From positions 1 to 5,242 of the forward strand of contig DYNO01000103.1 of assembly GCA_020721025.1 (NCBI GenBank): 5,242 bases of DNA, given 5' to 3'. The DNA is from Thiomargarita sp. (GTDB lineage Bacteria > Pseudomonadota > Gammaproteobacteria > Beggiatoales > Beggiatoaceae). The position numbers and the translations under genes were made by a program. The notes below the pieces were generated by a model. That model saw nothing but the letters and a program-made list of their open reading frames with translations. It was not told the origin of the DNA and did not search any database. Each line of letters begins with the position of its first letter. The stretch's first letter is position 1. Shown here one piece after another: positions 1-5,221 of the stretch.

Positions 1-411
1 TTCCGGTATAAACCTGTTTGGTTTGGTTTTAAAGATGTCAAACCGGTTCTATATTCCAACCAAGTGCATAAAGACTATATGCAACGCTCCAAAATTCAAA
101 TGGTAGTGAGTTCCTTGGAGCAACTTAAATCCCCAGTAGAAAGCTTTTATGCGACGCAACGCGCTTGCCCCACACCAATGCAAATAGGGGCGGTGACTTC
201 CGACAGATATGTGGCAAATATCCTGCTCAACAGTAGCAATGGAGGAATATGTATCTACACCGCTGTGTTAAACACCAACATGGGTTTTACTGCCAATACC
301 ACGCTGGGATTAGCCTATCTCATTCAATCAAATACTTGGAGTTGTAAAAATAGGGATACCGCGACTACCCTGATTGATCCCATTTATCTGCCCTCTCGGT
401 GCAAAGACTAA
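1..411 (+). CDS. Type IV pilin-like domain protein, 5' end cut off by the window
   Basis: The frame is open from the first base, so this is the C-terminal 136 residues of a longer protein, and no internal start with a ribosome-binding site is visible (the GTG at 64 has none). From about codon 25 it reads like the globular part of a type IV pilin: DYMQRSKIQ resembles the end of the pilin N-terminal helix, followed by LKSPVESFYAT and a beta-rich segment. Cysteines fall at window codons 56, 84, 115 and 134. The last two enclose WSC...YLPSRC, like the C-terminal disulfide loop of major pilins. Pilins are assembled into surface fibres for adhesion, twitching or DNA uptake. The oddity is upstream: codons 1-22 (FRYKPVWFGFKDVKP...) are not the hydrophobic GFTLIEL-type helix that normally precedes such a domain. 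It could be a minor pilin fused to another domain, or a degenerate copy. The pilin-like fold is moderately sure, the function is not. Confidence 0.6.
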   Translation, partial: FRYKPVWFGFKDVKPVLYSNQVHKDYMQRSKIQMVVSSLEQLKSPVESFYATQRACPTPMQIGAVTSDRYVANILLNSSNGGICIYTAVLNTNMGFTANTTLGLAYLIQSNTWSCKNRDTATTLIDPIYLPSRCKD

Positions 412-420
412 TGCTCCGTC

Positions 421-523
421 CTGCTCAAGAAAATCTTGTTATTGCTGTTTTTGGCTGGTCGGTTTTTTGGCGATAGGGGTTTATCTGCACGAAACACTGG
501 ATCGGATACATAAATCTTGCTGA
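421..523 (+). pseudogene. Possible frameshifted remnant of a small hydrophobic peptide
   Basis: Reading from 421 gives LLKKILLLLFLAG, a typical basic-plus-hydrophobic N-terminus. Near 458-463 the sense appears to move by one base into FLAIGVYLHETLDRIHKSC, ending at the TGA at 521-523. Joined across a single extra base, the two pieces make one continuous membrane-spanning peptide. There is no clear ATG in the first frame and no strong ribosome-binding site. It may be a decayed gene, a sequencing indel in a T-rich stretch, or coincidence in low-complexity sequence. No family is recognised. Confidence 0.2.
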
Positions 524-656
524 ATCAGAATGCACCGAATTTTAGAATTTCCAGAATCAAAACCGAGACAAGATGCTAAAATGGCGTGGTTGAGGTCGTA
601 AAATTTCACTAAAATAGTGTGATAAAAAATCTATTTCAAATAAAACAAAGACTTTC

Positions 657-685
657 TTGTTCTACTGCTCACGACTCAATATCAT
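657..685 (+). promoter_or_regulatory. Candidate sigma70-type promoter for mrdA
   Basis: TTGTTC at 657-662 and TATCAT at 680-685 are separated by exactly 17 bp. The -10 matches consensus at five of six positions and the -35 at three of six. Transcription would start near 692, leaving a leader of about 34 bases before the mrdA ATG. The prediction rests on weak hexamers in AT-rich DNA. Confidence 0.3.
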
Positions 686-725
686 CAAACTTTGCATTTA
701 AACTCTCTTTATCATTCAAGTTGTT

Positions 726-2591
726 ATGCCAAAAAACCGTTTTGTTCTTAAAGATGCCGCCTCTGAATATCGCATGTTTTCAAGCCGCATCGTTATTGCT
801 TTGACCTTCATCATTTTAGCTTTTGGATTAATTATTGCGCGTGCAGTGTATTTACAAGTGATTAATCATGAAAAATACATCACATTGTCAGAAAACAATC
901 GCTTAAAAATTCTGCCTGTCGCGCCCGCACGAGGATTAATTTACGATAAAAATGGCGTATTGTTGGCTGAAAATCGTATTTCCTATAGTTTAGAAGTGGT
1001 GCCTGAACAAGTGGGACATTTAGAAACCTCATTATCTCAGTTACGTGAAGTGATAACGATAGATGATGATGATATTGCTCGATTTAAACGGGCGATGAAA
1101 CAAAAACGTCCCTTTGATCCCGTCACCCTGCGTTATCGTCTTACCGAAGATGATATTGCCAAGTTTTCAGTACAACGTTATCGATTTCCCGGAGTTGATG
1201 TTGTGTCGAATTTGAGTCGAATTTATCCTTTGGGATCAATTGGTGTCCATGCGTTGGGCTACGTGGGGCGGATCAGTGAGAAAGAATTTGAAACTTTACA
1301 AAAGAGCGATTACTTAGGTAATGATTATATTGGTAAAACAGGGATTGAACGTTTTTATGAGAGCGATTTGCGCGGCAAGGTAGGTATTCGACAAGTAGAA
1401 ACCAATGTGCAGGGACGAGTGGTGCGAGTGTTAGAACGTAGCCCTTCTGAGCCGGGGCAAAATTTGTATCTCAATATCGACATGTCTTTTCAGAACTATG
1501 TAGAGAGTTTAATTAAAGATCAACAGGCTGCAATTGTTGCCATCGAACCTGCGACGGGTGCCATCTTGGCTCTAGCGAGTATGCCAAATTACGACCCTAA
1601 CCTATTTGTCAATGGGATTGATGTTAAAACTTACAAGGAGTTACGAGAATCCACCCAACGTCCGCTCTATAATCGGGCTGTACATGGCAGTTATCCGCCG
1701 GGTTCAACGATTAAGCCATTTGTTGGATTGGCAGGTTTGGAATATGGAGTTCGCACCGAGAATAGCCGGACGTGGTGTTCTGGGGCATATCGCCTACCAG
1801 GGCAGAAACATCGTTATCGTTGTTGGAAGCGCAGCGGGCATGGCAGTATGAATTTATTTCATGCCATCGAACAATCTTGTGACGTGTATTTTTACGATTT
1901 AGCCCTTGATTTGGGAGTAGATCGCCTTGCCACCTTCATGAATCGTTTCGGATTTGGTAAACTCACAGGCATTGATCTCAAAGGGGAATCTTCAGGATTG
2001 ATGCCCTCGCGGGAATGGAAGCGTGCGCGTTTCAAACGTGATTGGTTTTCTGGTGAATCCATTATCACCGGGATTGGACAAGGCTATTGGTCAGCAACAC
2101 CTCTACAATTAGCAGTTGCAACTGCAACCTTGAGTATGCGAGGTAAATATCGACAACCGCGCATTGTTTTTACTGTTGATAACGCCAATATTAATGAATC
2201 TGATGTCATTCATTCCGTGCCACAAGCCAATATTACGGTGAAAGATGAAAAATTTTGGGACACGGTTATTTCAGGGATGCGGGCAGTCGTGCAAGGTAAT
2301 AATGGGACAGCACGCAAGGTAGGGCGCGGGGCGCGTTATCTCTTTGCTGGGAAAACGGGAACAGCACAAGTGATTGCAATTAAACAAAATGAACGTTACG
2401 ATGCACGACGCATTGCCAAAAAATTTCATGATCACGCACTATTTATTGCATTTGCACCAGTGGAAAATCCACAAATAGCCCTCGCGGTGGTGGTCGAAAA
2501 TGGGGGCGGAGGAAGTAAGACTGCTGCACCTATTGCGAGGAAAATCATGGATTATTATCTATTGCCCCGTTTAGGGTTAAATAAAAAATAA
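726..2591 (+). CDS. mrdA: Penicillin-binding protein 2 (peptidoglycan DD-transpeptidase)
   Basis: This is the class B penicillin-binding protein that cross-links peptidoglycan during side-wall elongation in the rod (elongasome) complex, usually paired with the glycosyltransferase RodA. The 621 residues are close to E. coli PBP2 (633) and recognisably similar throughout. A short cytoplasmic tail is followed by one membrane anchor (about residues 21-45). The dimerisation/pedestal region (about 60-235) begins with the conserved PVAPARGLIYDKNG stretch. The transpeptidase domain carries all three catalytic motifs: STIK with nucleophile Ser327 and Lys330, SCD at 384-386, and KTGT at 543-546. Cys351, Cys366, His372 and Cys385 occupy positions of a metal site known in other PBP2 proteins. 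The ATG at 726 is the first start after an in-frame stop at 699-701 and gives the E. coli-like N-terminal length, although no good ribosome-binding site precedes it. Neither rodA nor mreCD is adjacent in the window. Identification is very secure. Confidence 0.97.
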   Translation: MPKNRFVLKDAASEYRMFSSRIVIALTFIILAFGLIIARAVYLQVINHEKYITLSENNRLKILPVAPARGLIYDKNGVLLAENRISYSLEVVPEQVGHLETSLSQLREVITIDDDDIARFKRAMKQKRPFDPVTLRYRLTEDDIAKFSVQRYRFPGVDVVSNLSRIYPLGSIGVHALGYVGRISEKEFETLQKSDYLGNDYIGKTGIERFYESDLRGKVGIRQVETNVQGRVVRVLERSPSEPGQNLYLNIDMSFQNYVESLIKDQQAAIVAIEPATGAILALASMPNYDPNLFVNGIDVKTYKELRESTQRPLYNRAVHGSYPPGSTIKPFVGLAGLEYGVRTENSRTWCSGAYRLPGQKHRYRCWKRSGHGSMNLFHAIEQSCDVYFYDLALDLGVDRLATFMNRFGFGKLTGIDLKGESSGLMPSREWKRARFKRDWFSGESIITGIGQGYWSATPLQLAVATATLSMRGKYRQPRIVFTVDNANINESDVIHSVPQANITVKDEKFWDTVISGMRAVVQGNNGTARKVGRGARYLFAGKTGTAQVIAIKQNERYDARRIAKKFHDHALFIAFAPVENPQIALAVVVENGGGGSKTAAPIARKIMDYYLLPRLGLNKK

Positions 2592-2610
2592 CTTGTTTTT
2601 TCAGTCAATC

Positions 2611-2684
2611 GTTCAGACAGTTTTTTATAATCATCTCTGAAATCAAATAGTTGAAATCGAAAGAAGTTTTAAAACTGTCCGAAC
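2611..2684. repeat. Imperfect inverted repeat after mrdA
   Basis: The arms GTTCAGACAGTTTT (2611-2624) and AAAACTGTCCGAAC (2671-2684) are reverse complements at 13 of 14 positions, around a 46-base AT-rich loop. The right arm is also part of a near-tandem 9-mer, AACTGTCCG then AACTGTCGA (2673-2690). It lies 20 bp beyond the mrdA stop and overlaps the 3' end of the possible minus-strand gene. It could act as a 3' hairpin or be a decayed mobile-element end. No T-tract follows the right arm, so it is not a standard intrinsic terminator. Confidence 0.4.
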
Positions 2685-2911
2685 TGTCGAGCAAGATCAC
2701 TTGAAAAGTTATTGATCGGAAGTGAAAAAAATGTTATTCCTACGCTCAAACCTGCTGCACCCAAGTGCTCCGTCCTGTACCGATCATTTTTTCTTATGAG
2801 ATGCCAGTACAGCATAAGCAAAGCTAATATCTTATATTTATTAATAAAATAGCCTACCGCCACCGCCATCAGCAACAAGAAAGACAACAAAATAGAAAAA
2901 ATACGTTTCAT
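2669..2911 (-). CDS. Possible small membrane protein, unknown function
   Basis: This 80-residue minus-strand frame starts with MKRIF and has a strong hydrophobic segment at residues 4-23 (signal anchor or transmembrane helix), then NKYK and a second, weaker hydrophobic run at about 27-39. The rest is polar with no recognisable motif. The ATG at 2911 is preferred over the TTG at 2917 because GGAG lies 6 bases before the ATG. The distal half looks less gene-like: it contains ATA, AGA, AGG and ACG codons uncommon in the neighbouring genes, and its last residues (QFGQF) are encoded by the inverted-repeat arm. The original gene may therefore have been shorter or different and have gained a new tail by insertion or decay. 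It converges on mrdA and is divergent from porC. I do not recognise a family. Confidence 0.4.
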   Translation of the reverse strand: MKRIFSILLSFLLLMAVAVGYFINKYKILALLMLYWHLIRKNDRYRTEHLGAAGLSVGITFFSLPINNFSSDLARQFGQF

Positions 2912-2917
2912 AATCAA

Positions 2918-2921
2918 CTCC
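2918..2921 (-). promoter_or_regulatory. Ribosome-binding site of the minus-strand small gene
   Basis: The minus strand reads CTGGAGTT just before the gene, placing GGAG 6 bases before the ATG at 2911. This decides the start and is the best single argument that the small frame is, or was, translated. A TATAAC at 2928-2923 lies too close to this site to be its -10 box. Confidence 0.45.
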
Positions 2922-2952
2922 AGTTATAATAACGAACGATAGGAATATCATG

Positions 2953-3083
2953 CTCGTTACCAAGTTCAGAGGCTGTAAAATAACCTCATTTTTTTGATTT
3001 TCTGTTATGTAAAATCAACAACTTACAAGTCAGAAATTGTCAATTTTGGGAGTTCTTTTACAGCCTCTGAACTTGGTAACGAG
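2953..3083. repeat. 131-bp MITE-like element with perfect 28-bp inverted repeats
   Basis: Positions 2953-2980 and 3056-3083 are exact reverse complements over 28 bases, separated by a 75-base AT-rich centre. The outer half of each arm (CTCGTTACCAAGTTC) looks like a palindromic intergenic repeat. The inner half (AGAGGCTGTAAAA) resembles the ends of IS5-type insertion sequences; this comparison is from memory. The centre contains further small dyads, TTGATTTT/AAAATCAA (2994-3001 and 3011-3018) and AAATTG-T-CAATTT (3034-3046). It has no transposase and no obvious target-site duplication. It sits between two divergently oriented frames, so it could affect transcription of both. It could be a miniature transposable element, or an older palindrome split by a second insertion. 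The repeat itself is certain. Confidence 0.85.
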
Positions 3084-3202
3084 TTTAAAAAACTAATCTG
3101 CATTTGTTGGGACGGAAGATCAGCAATGTTCAACCGTGTTCAGCAGAAATGTAACAGAAGCGCGTCAACAGCATGTATTTCCTGTAAAATCACAATAACC
3201 AA
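3084..3202 (+). promoter_or_regulatory. Leader region upstream of porC
   Basis: This stretch must hold the promoter of the por genes unless transcription enters from the repeat element. TAAAAT at 3185-3190 is a possible -10 box but has no good -35 partner 17 bp upstream. Two direct copies of TGTTCA (3127-3132 and 3137-3142) are spaced exactly 10 bp apart, which could be a regulator site on one DNA face or chance. No coding sequence is supported here. Confidence 0.25.
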
Positions 3203-3207
3203 AGGAG
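3203..3207 (+). promoter_or_regulatory. Ribosome-binding site of porC
   Basis: AGGAG lies 6 bases before the ATG at 3214 and fixes that start. An earlier ATG at 3209 reads ATG-AAA-TGA and its stop overlaps the real start. It is only 1 base from the ribosome-binding site, so it is unlikely to be used. Confidence 0.8.
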
Positions 3208-3213
3208 AATGAA

Positions 3214-3792
3214 ATGATAGAAATTCGTATTCATGGGCGGGGGGGGCAGGGCAATGTAGTCGCGGCATATTTATTGGCGATGGCAGCGTTTGAAGAACAA
3301 CGTTATGGGCAGGCATTTCCCAATTTTGGTGCAGAACGTCGGGGCGCGCCAGTGATGGCATTTGTGCGAATCAGTGATAAACCCATTCGCCGTCGTAATC
3401 AAGTATTGCATCCAAAATTCCTGATTATTCAAGATCAAGCATTATTGCATATTCACGGCGTGCTTGATGGAATTGTGGCACAAGGCTGCATGTTGGTTAA
3501 TTCTACTGTCGGTAGCGATGAATTGAGTCAACAATTTGGTTTAGATATTGTCAGTATTCCCGCCACCAGTTTAGCCAAACAAATTCTCGGTCGTCCTGTG
3601 CCGAATACCGCTTTACTTGCTGCATTTCTCGGCTTGACCGGGATGTTAACGCAAGAATCACTTGCCAAGGTATTGCAAAAACGCTTCAAAGGGGCAACGT
3701 TAGAAAAAAATCTCAAATTGATTGAAGCCGCGATTGATATGGTACCACTAAATCACTGGAATAAGGAAACCGCCCATGTTGCAACCGCTTGA
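3214..3792 (+). CDS. porC: Pyruvate/2-oxoacid:ferredoxin oxidoreductase, gamma subunit
   Basis: This is the gamma subunit of the thiamine-diphosphate-dependent enzyme that interconverts 2-oxoacid plus CoA with acyl-CoA, CO2 and reduced ferredoxin in the cytoplasm. The gamma chain corresponds to the domain thought to help bind CoA. At 192 residues it has the usual size. It opens with the family signature IRIHGRGGQGNVVAA (GRGGQG at 8-13), has the conserved FPNFGAERRGAPVMAFVRI stretch at 35-53, and ends with the typical NTALLAAFLGLTG helix (about 131-143) and RF-KG region. The start is set by AGGAG 6 bases upstream. The last 17 bases overlap porA, implying translational coupling. A run of eight G residues at 3239-3246 encodes part of the GRGGQG motif. 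The substrate (pyruvate, branched-chain or aryl 2-oxoacid) cannot be told from this subunit. The symbol follows Thermotoga/Helicobacter naming. Confidence 0.93.
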   Translation: MIEIRIHGRGGQGNVVAAYLLAMAAFEEQRYGQAFPNFGAERRGAPVMAFVRISDKPIRRRNQVLHPKFLIIQDQALLHIHGVLDGIVAQGCMLVNSTVGSDELSQQFGLDIVSIPATSLAKQILGRPVPNTALLAAFLGLTGMLTQESLAKVLQKRFKGATLEKNLKLIEAAIDMVPLNHWNKETAHVATA

Positions 3793-4948
3793 AGGTTCAC
3801 AAGCCATTGCGCAGGCTGTGGCATTATGTCGTCCCCAAGTCATCGCCGCCTATCCAATCACGCCACAAACGCATATCGTTGAAAATATTTCTAAATTGGT
3901 TGCCGATGGAACGTTACAGTGTGAATTTATCAGTGTTGAAAGCGAATTTTCCGCAGCATCGGTGGTCTTGGGCGCGGCAATGGCGGGTTCACGCGCCTAT
4001 ACTGCCAGTGCATCACAGGGAATTTTATTGATGGCAGAAGTGCTGTTTAACATTGCGGGAATGCGGGTTCCCATCGTGATGACCTGTGCTAATCGTGCGA
4101 TTTCCAGCCCATTATCCATCTGGAATGATCAACAAGATTCAATGTCGGTGCGCGATGCCGGTTGGATACAACTGTATTGTGCGGATAATCAAGAAGCGGT
4201 GGATACCACAATTCAAGCCTACAAAATTGCGGAGCGCACCGAATTGCCCGTGATGGTGTGTGTGGATGGCTTCATTTTGACCCACACGTTAGAAGCGATT
4301 GATGTGCCGACGCAGGCTCAAGCCGATGAATTTTTACCCCCATTTCAATTCAAACGTTCTCTCGATCCCCGCCATCCCTTGAGTTTTGGCACATTGGTTT
4401 CCCCAGATTTTTACACGGAAGCGCGTTATTCCCATCATCAAGCCCTGCTCAAGGCAGAAACAGAAATTTTATTTGCCGACCAACAATGGGCAGCAATTAC
4501 GGGACGACGTTGTGGCGGATTGCTAAAAGTCGAAGGGCATCCTGACGCAAAAATTGCAATTCTCACCATCGGTTCGGTGTTGGGCACCTTGCAGGCTGCT
4601 TTGGATGAATTTCCGCCAGAACAACCCGTAAAACTGATCAAATTGCGTTGTTTCAGACCTTTTCCCGTAGAAGCATTAAAAACTGCGTGCGAAAATTTGA
4701 CCGATGTGATTGTTTTAGAACGGGCATTTTCACCGGGGGGCGGGGGAATTGTGGGCTTAGAAGTATTGGCTGCATTAGCAGAATTACCCACCCCACCACG
4801 CGTTCACAGTTTTGCTGCCGGTTTGGGAGGACGAGATATTCCATTGAGTCTATTGGGAAAATTATTAGAAGCTGCGAAACGGTCTCAACATGAACGCTTT
4901 AGTATTATTGATGTGGAATTGAGTCGTTTGCCGGAAGAAGATCGATAA
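3776..4948 (+). CDS. porA: Pyruvate/2-oxoacid:ferredoxin oxidoreductase, alpha subunit
   Basis: This alpha subunit forms the active site with a thiamine-diphosphate-binding beta subunit. Its 390 residues are the usual length for a split (not gamma-fused) alpha chain. Domain I (about 1-230) has the hallmark AAYPITPQT at 24-32, whose Thr29 position contacts substrate in this family, then SVESEFSAASVVLGAAMAG (53-71) and CANRAISSPLSIWNDQQDSM (104-123), with Arg107 the likely substrate-carboxylate ligand. The transketolase-C-like domain II (about 255-350) includes KIAILTIGSVLGT, VKLIKLRCFRPFP and LERAFSPGGGGIVG. The C-terminal AGLGGRDI motif is at 348-355. The start overlaps porC by 17 bases and is served by AAGGA 8 bases upstream, inside porC. 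The beta subunit normally follows directly, but here nearly 300 bp of apparent non-coding DNA does. Family assignment is very secure, substrate is not. Confidence 0.95.
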   Translation: MLQPLEGSQAIAQAVALCRPQVIAAYPITPQTHIVENISKLVADGTLQCEFISVESEFSAASVVLGAAMAGSRAYTASASQGILLMAEVLFNIAGMRVPIVMTCANRAISSPLSIWNDQQDSMSVRDAGWIQLYCADNQEAVDTTIQAYKIAERTELPVMVCVDGFILTHTLEAIDVPTQAQADEFLPPFQFKRSLDPRHPLSFGTLVSPDFYTEARYSHHQALLKAETEILFADQQWAAITGRRCGGLLKVEGHPDAKIAILTIGSVLGTLQAALDEFPPEQPVKLIKLRCFRPFPVEALKTACENLTDVIVLERAFSPGGGGIVGLEVLAALAELPTPPRVHSFAAGLGGRDIPLSLLGKLLEAAKRSQHERFSIIDVELSRLPEEDR

Positions 4949-4950
4949 AC

Positions 4951-4975
4951 AGGAAAAGGGCATAAATTCATGTAA
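4951..4975 (+). promoter_or_regulatory. Ribosome-binding site with ATG immediately followed by stop (ATG-TAA)
   Basis: Just 2 bases after the porA stop comes AGGAAAAGGG (4951-4960), then 9 bases, then ATG (4970-4972) followed at once by TAA. This is exactly where the start of a beta-subunit gene would be expected, with ideal spacing. It is either the ruined start of the next gene or a start-stop element. In-frame codons after the stop (VSPTVKTELASASLG) read like protein for 15 codons until TAG at 5021-5023, which may be chance. Confidence 0.5.
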
Positions 4976-5221
4976 GTATCGCCAACCGTCAAAACAGAGT
5001 TAGCCAGTGCAAGTCTGGGGTAGTACCACACAAGTCAGGATAATAAGAGAAAGCGAAGCGTCATACACCTTTAATTTCAAACAACTGTGGTGTGTATGGC
5101 ACTGAGTCTATGTACCCTACGCAATTTCTAAAACATCGCTCTGAAGCCTTACTTGTGTGGCATTACCGAATTTTGCTGATCGGTAAAAATTTTGTGAAAA
5201 TACCAATAGTTCATTAATTTC
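4976..5221. other. Non-coding stretch between porA and the window end
   Basis: All frames are broken by stops and nothing resembles a beta subunit (no CxGC cysteine pattern, no GDG thiamine-diphosphate motif). Its main content is the nested inverted-repeat structure at 5024-5162. The segment after 5163 is AT-rich and featureless. No tRNA or transposase is seen. Confidence 0.5.
5024..5162. repeat. Nested inverted repeat, possible small element or structured RNA
   Basis: The outer arms at 5024-5039 and 5147-5162 match as reverse complements at 14 of 16 positions, including a perfect core CCACACAAGT/ACTTGTGTGG. Inside them AGCGA (5052-5056) can pair with TCGCT (5136-5140), and CATACAC (5062-5068) with GTGTATG (5092-5098). 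The stems are nested in the right order to fold together. No T-tract follows, so it is not a simple terminator. A clear target duplication is lacking. It could be a miniature insertion element that separated porA from its partner, or a structured transcript. Each stem alone could occur by chance. Confidence 0.4.

Larger units (their letters stand above)
412..725. other. 314-bp spacer between the pilin-like gene and mrdA
   Basis: No intact gene is visible. The left third holds a possible frameshifted remnant of a small hydrophobic peptide (421-523). The middle is AT-rich and has a small perfect dyad CACTA-AAA-TAGTG at 607-619. The right part carries the candidate mrdA promoter. No convincing intrinsic terminator for the pilin-like gene was found: T-runs at 447-452 and 463-468 lack a GC-rich stem before them. 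The same-strand frames contain many stops. Confidence 0.6.

Noticed and set aside
412..423. The 12-mer TGCTCCGTCCTG occurs here and again at 2766-2777.
   Set aside because: About one shared 12-mer is expected by chance in a 5-kb window, and the flanks of the two copies do not match, so this is not a convincing repeat.
1606..1851. Alternative open frame inside mrdA.
   Set aside because: It is a shadow of the strongly supported PBP2 coding frame, with no recognisable protein features.
2713..2786. TGATCGG/CCGATCA inverted repeat inside the small minus-strand frame.
   Set aside because: Seven-base arms this far apart are expected often by chance.
3185..3190. TAAAAT as the -10 box of porC.
   Set aside because: There is no acceptable -35 hexamer at 16-18 bp and the region is AT-rich, so it is mentioned only as a possibility in the leader entry.
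2994..3212. Open frame running from the inverted-repeat element into the porC leader.
   Set aside because: It begins inside the repeat, passes through its right arm and has no ribosome-binding site. The peptide resembles no family.
4438..4791. Minus-strand open frame of 117 codons inside porA.
   Set aside because: It is antisense to a clear alpha-subunit gene, its composition follows the opposite-strand codons, and no domain is recognisable.
5062..5098. Intrinsic terminator for the por genes.
   Set aside because: The CATACAC/GTGTATG stem has a long loop and no T-tract after it.
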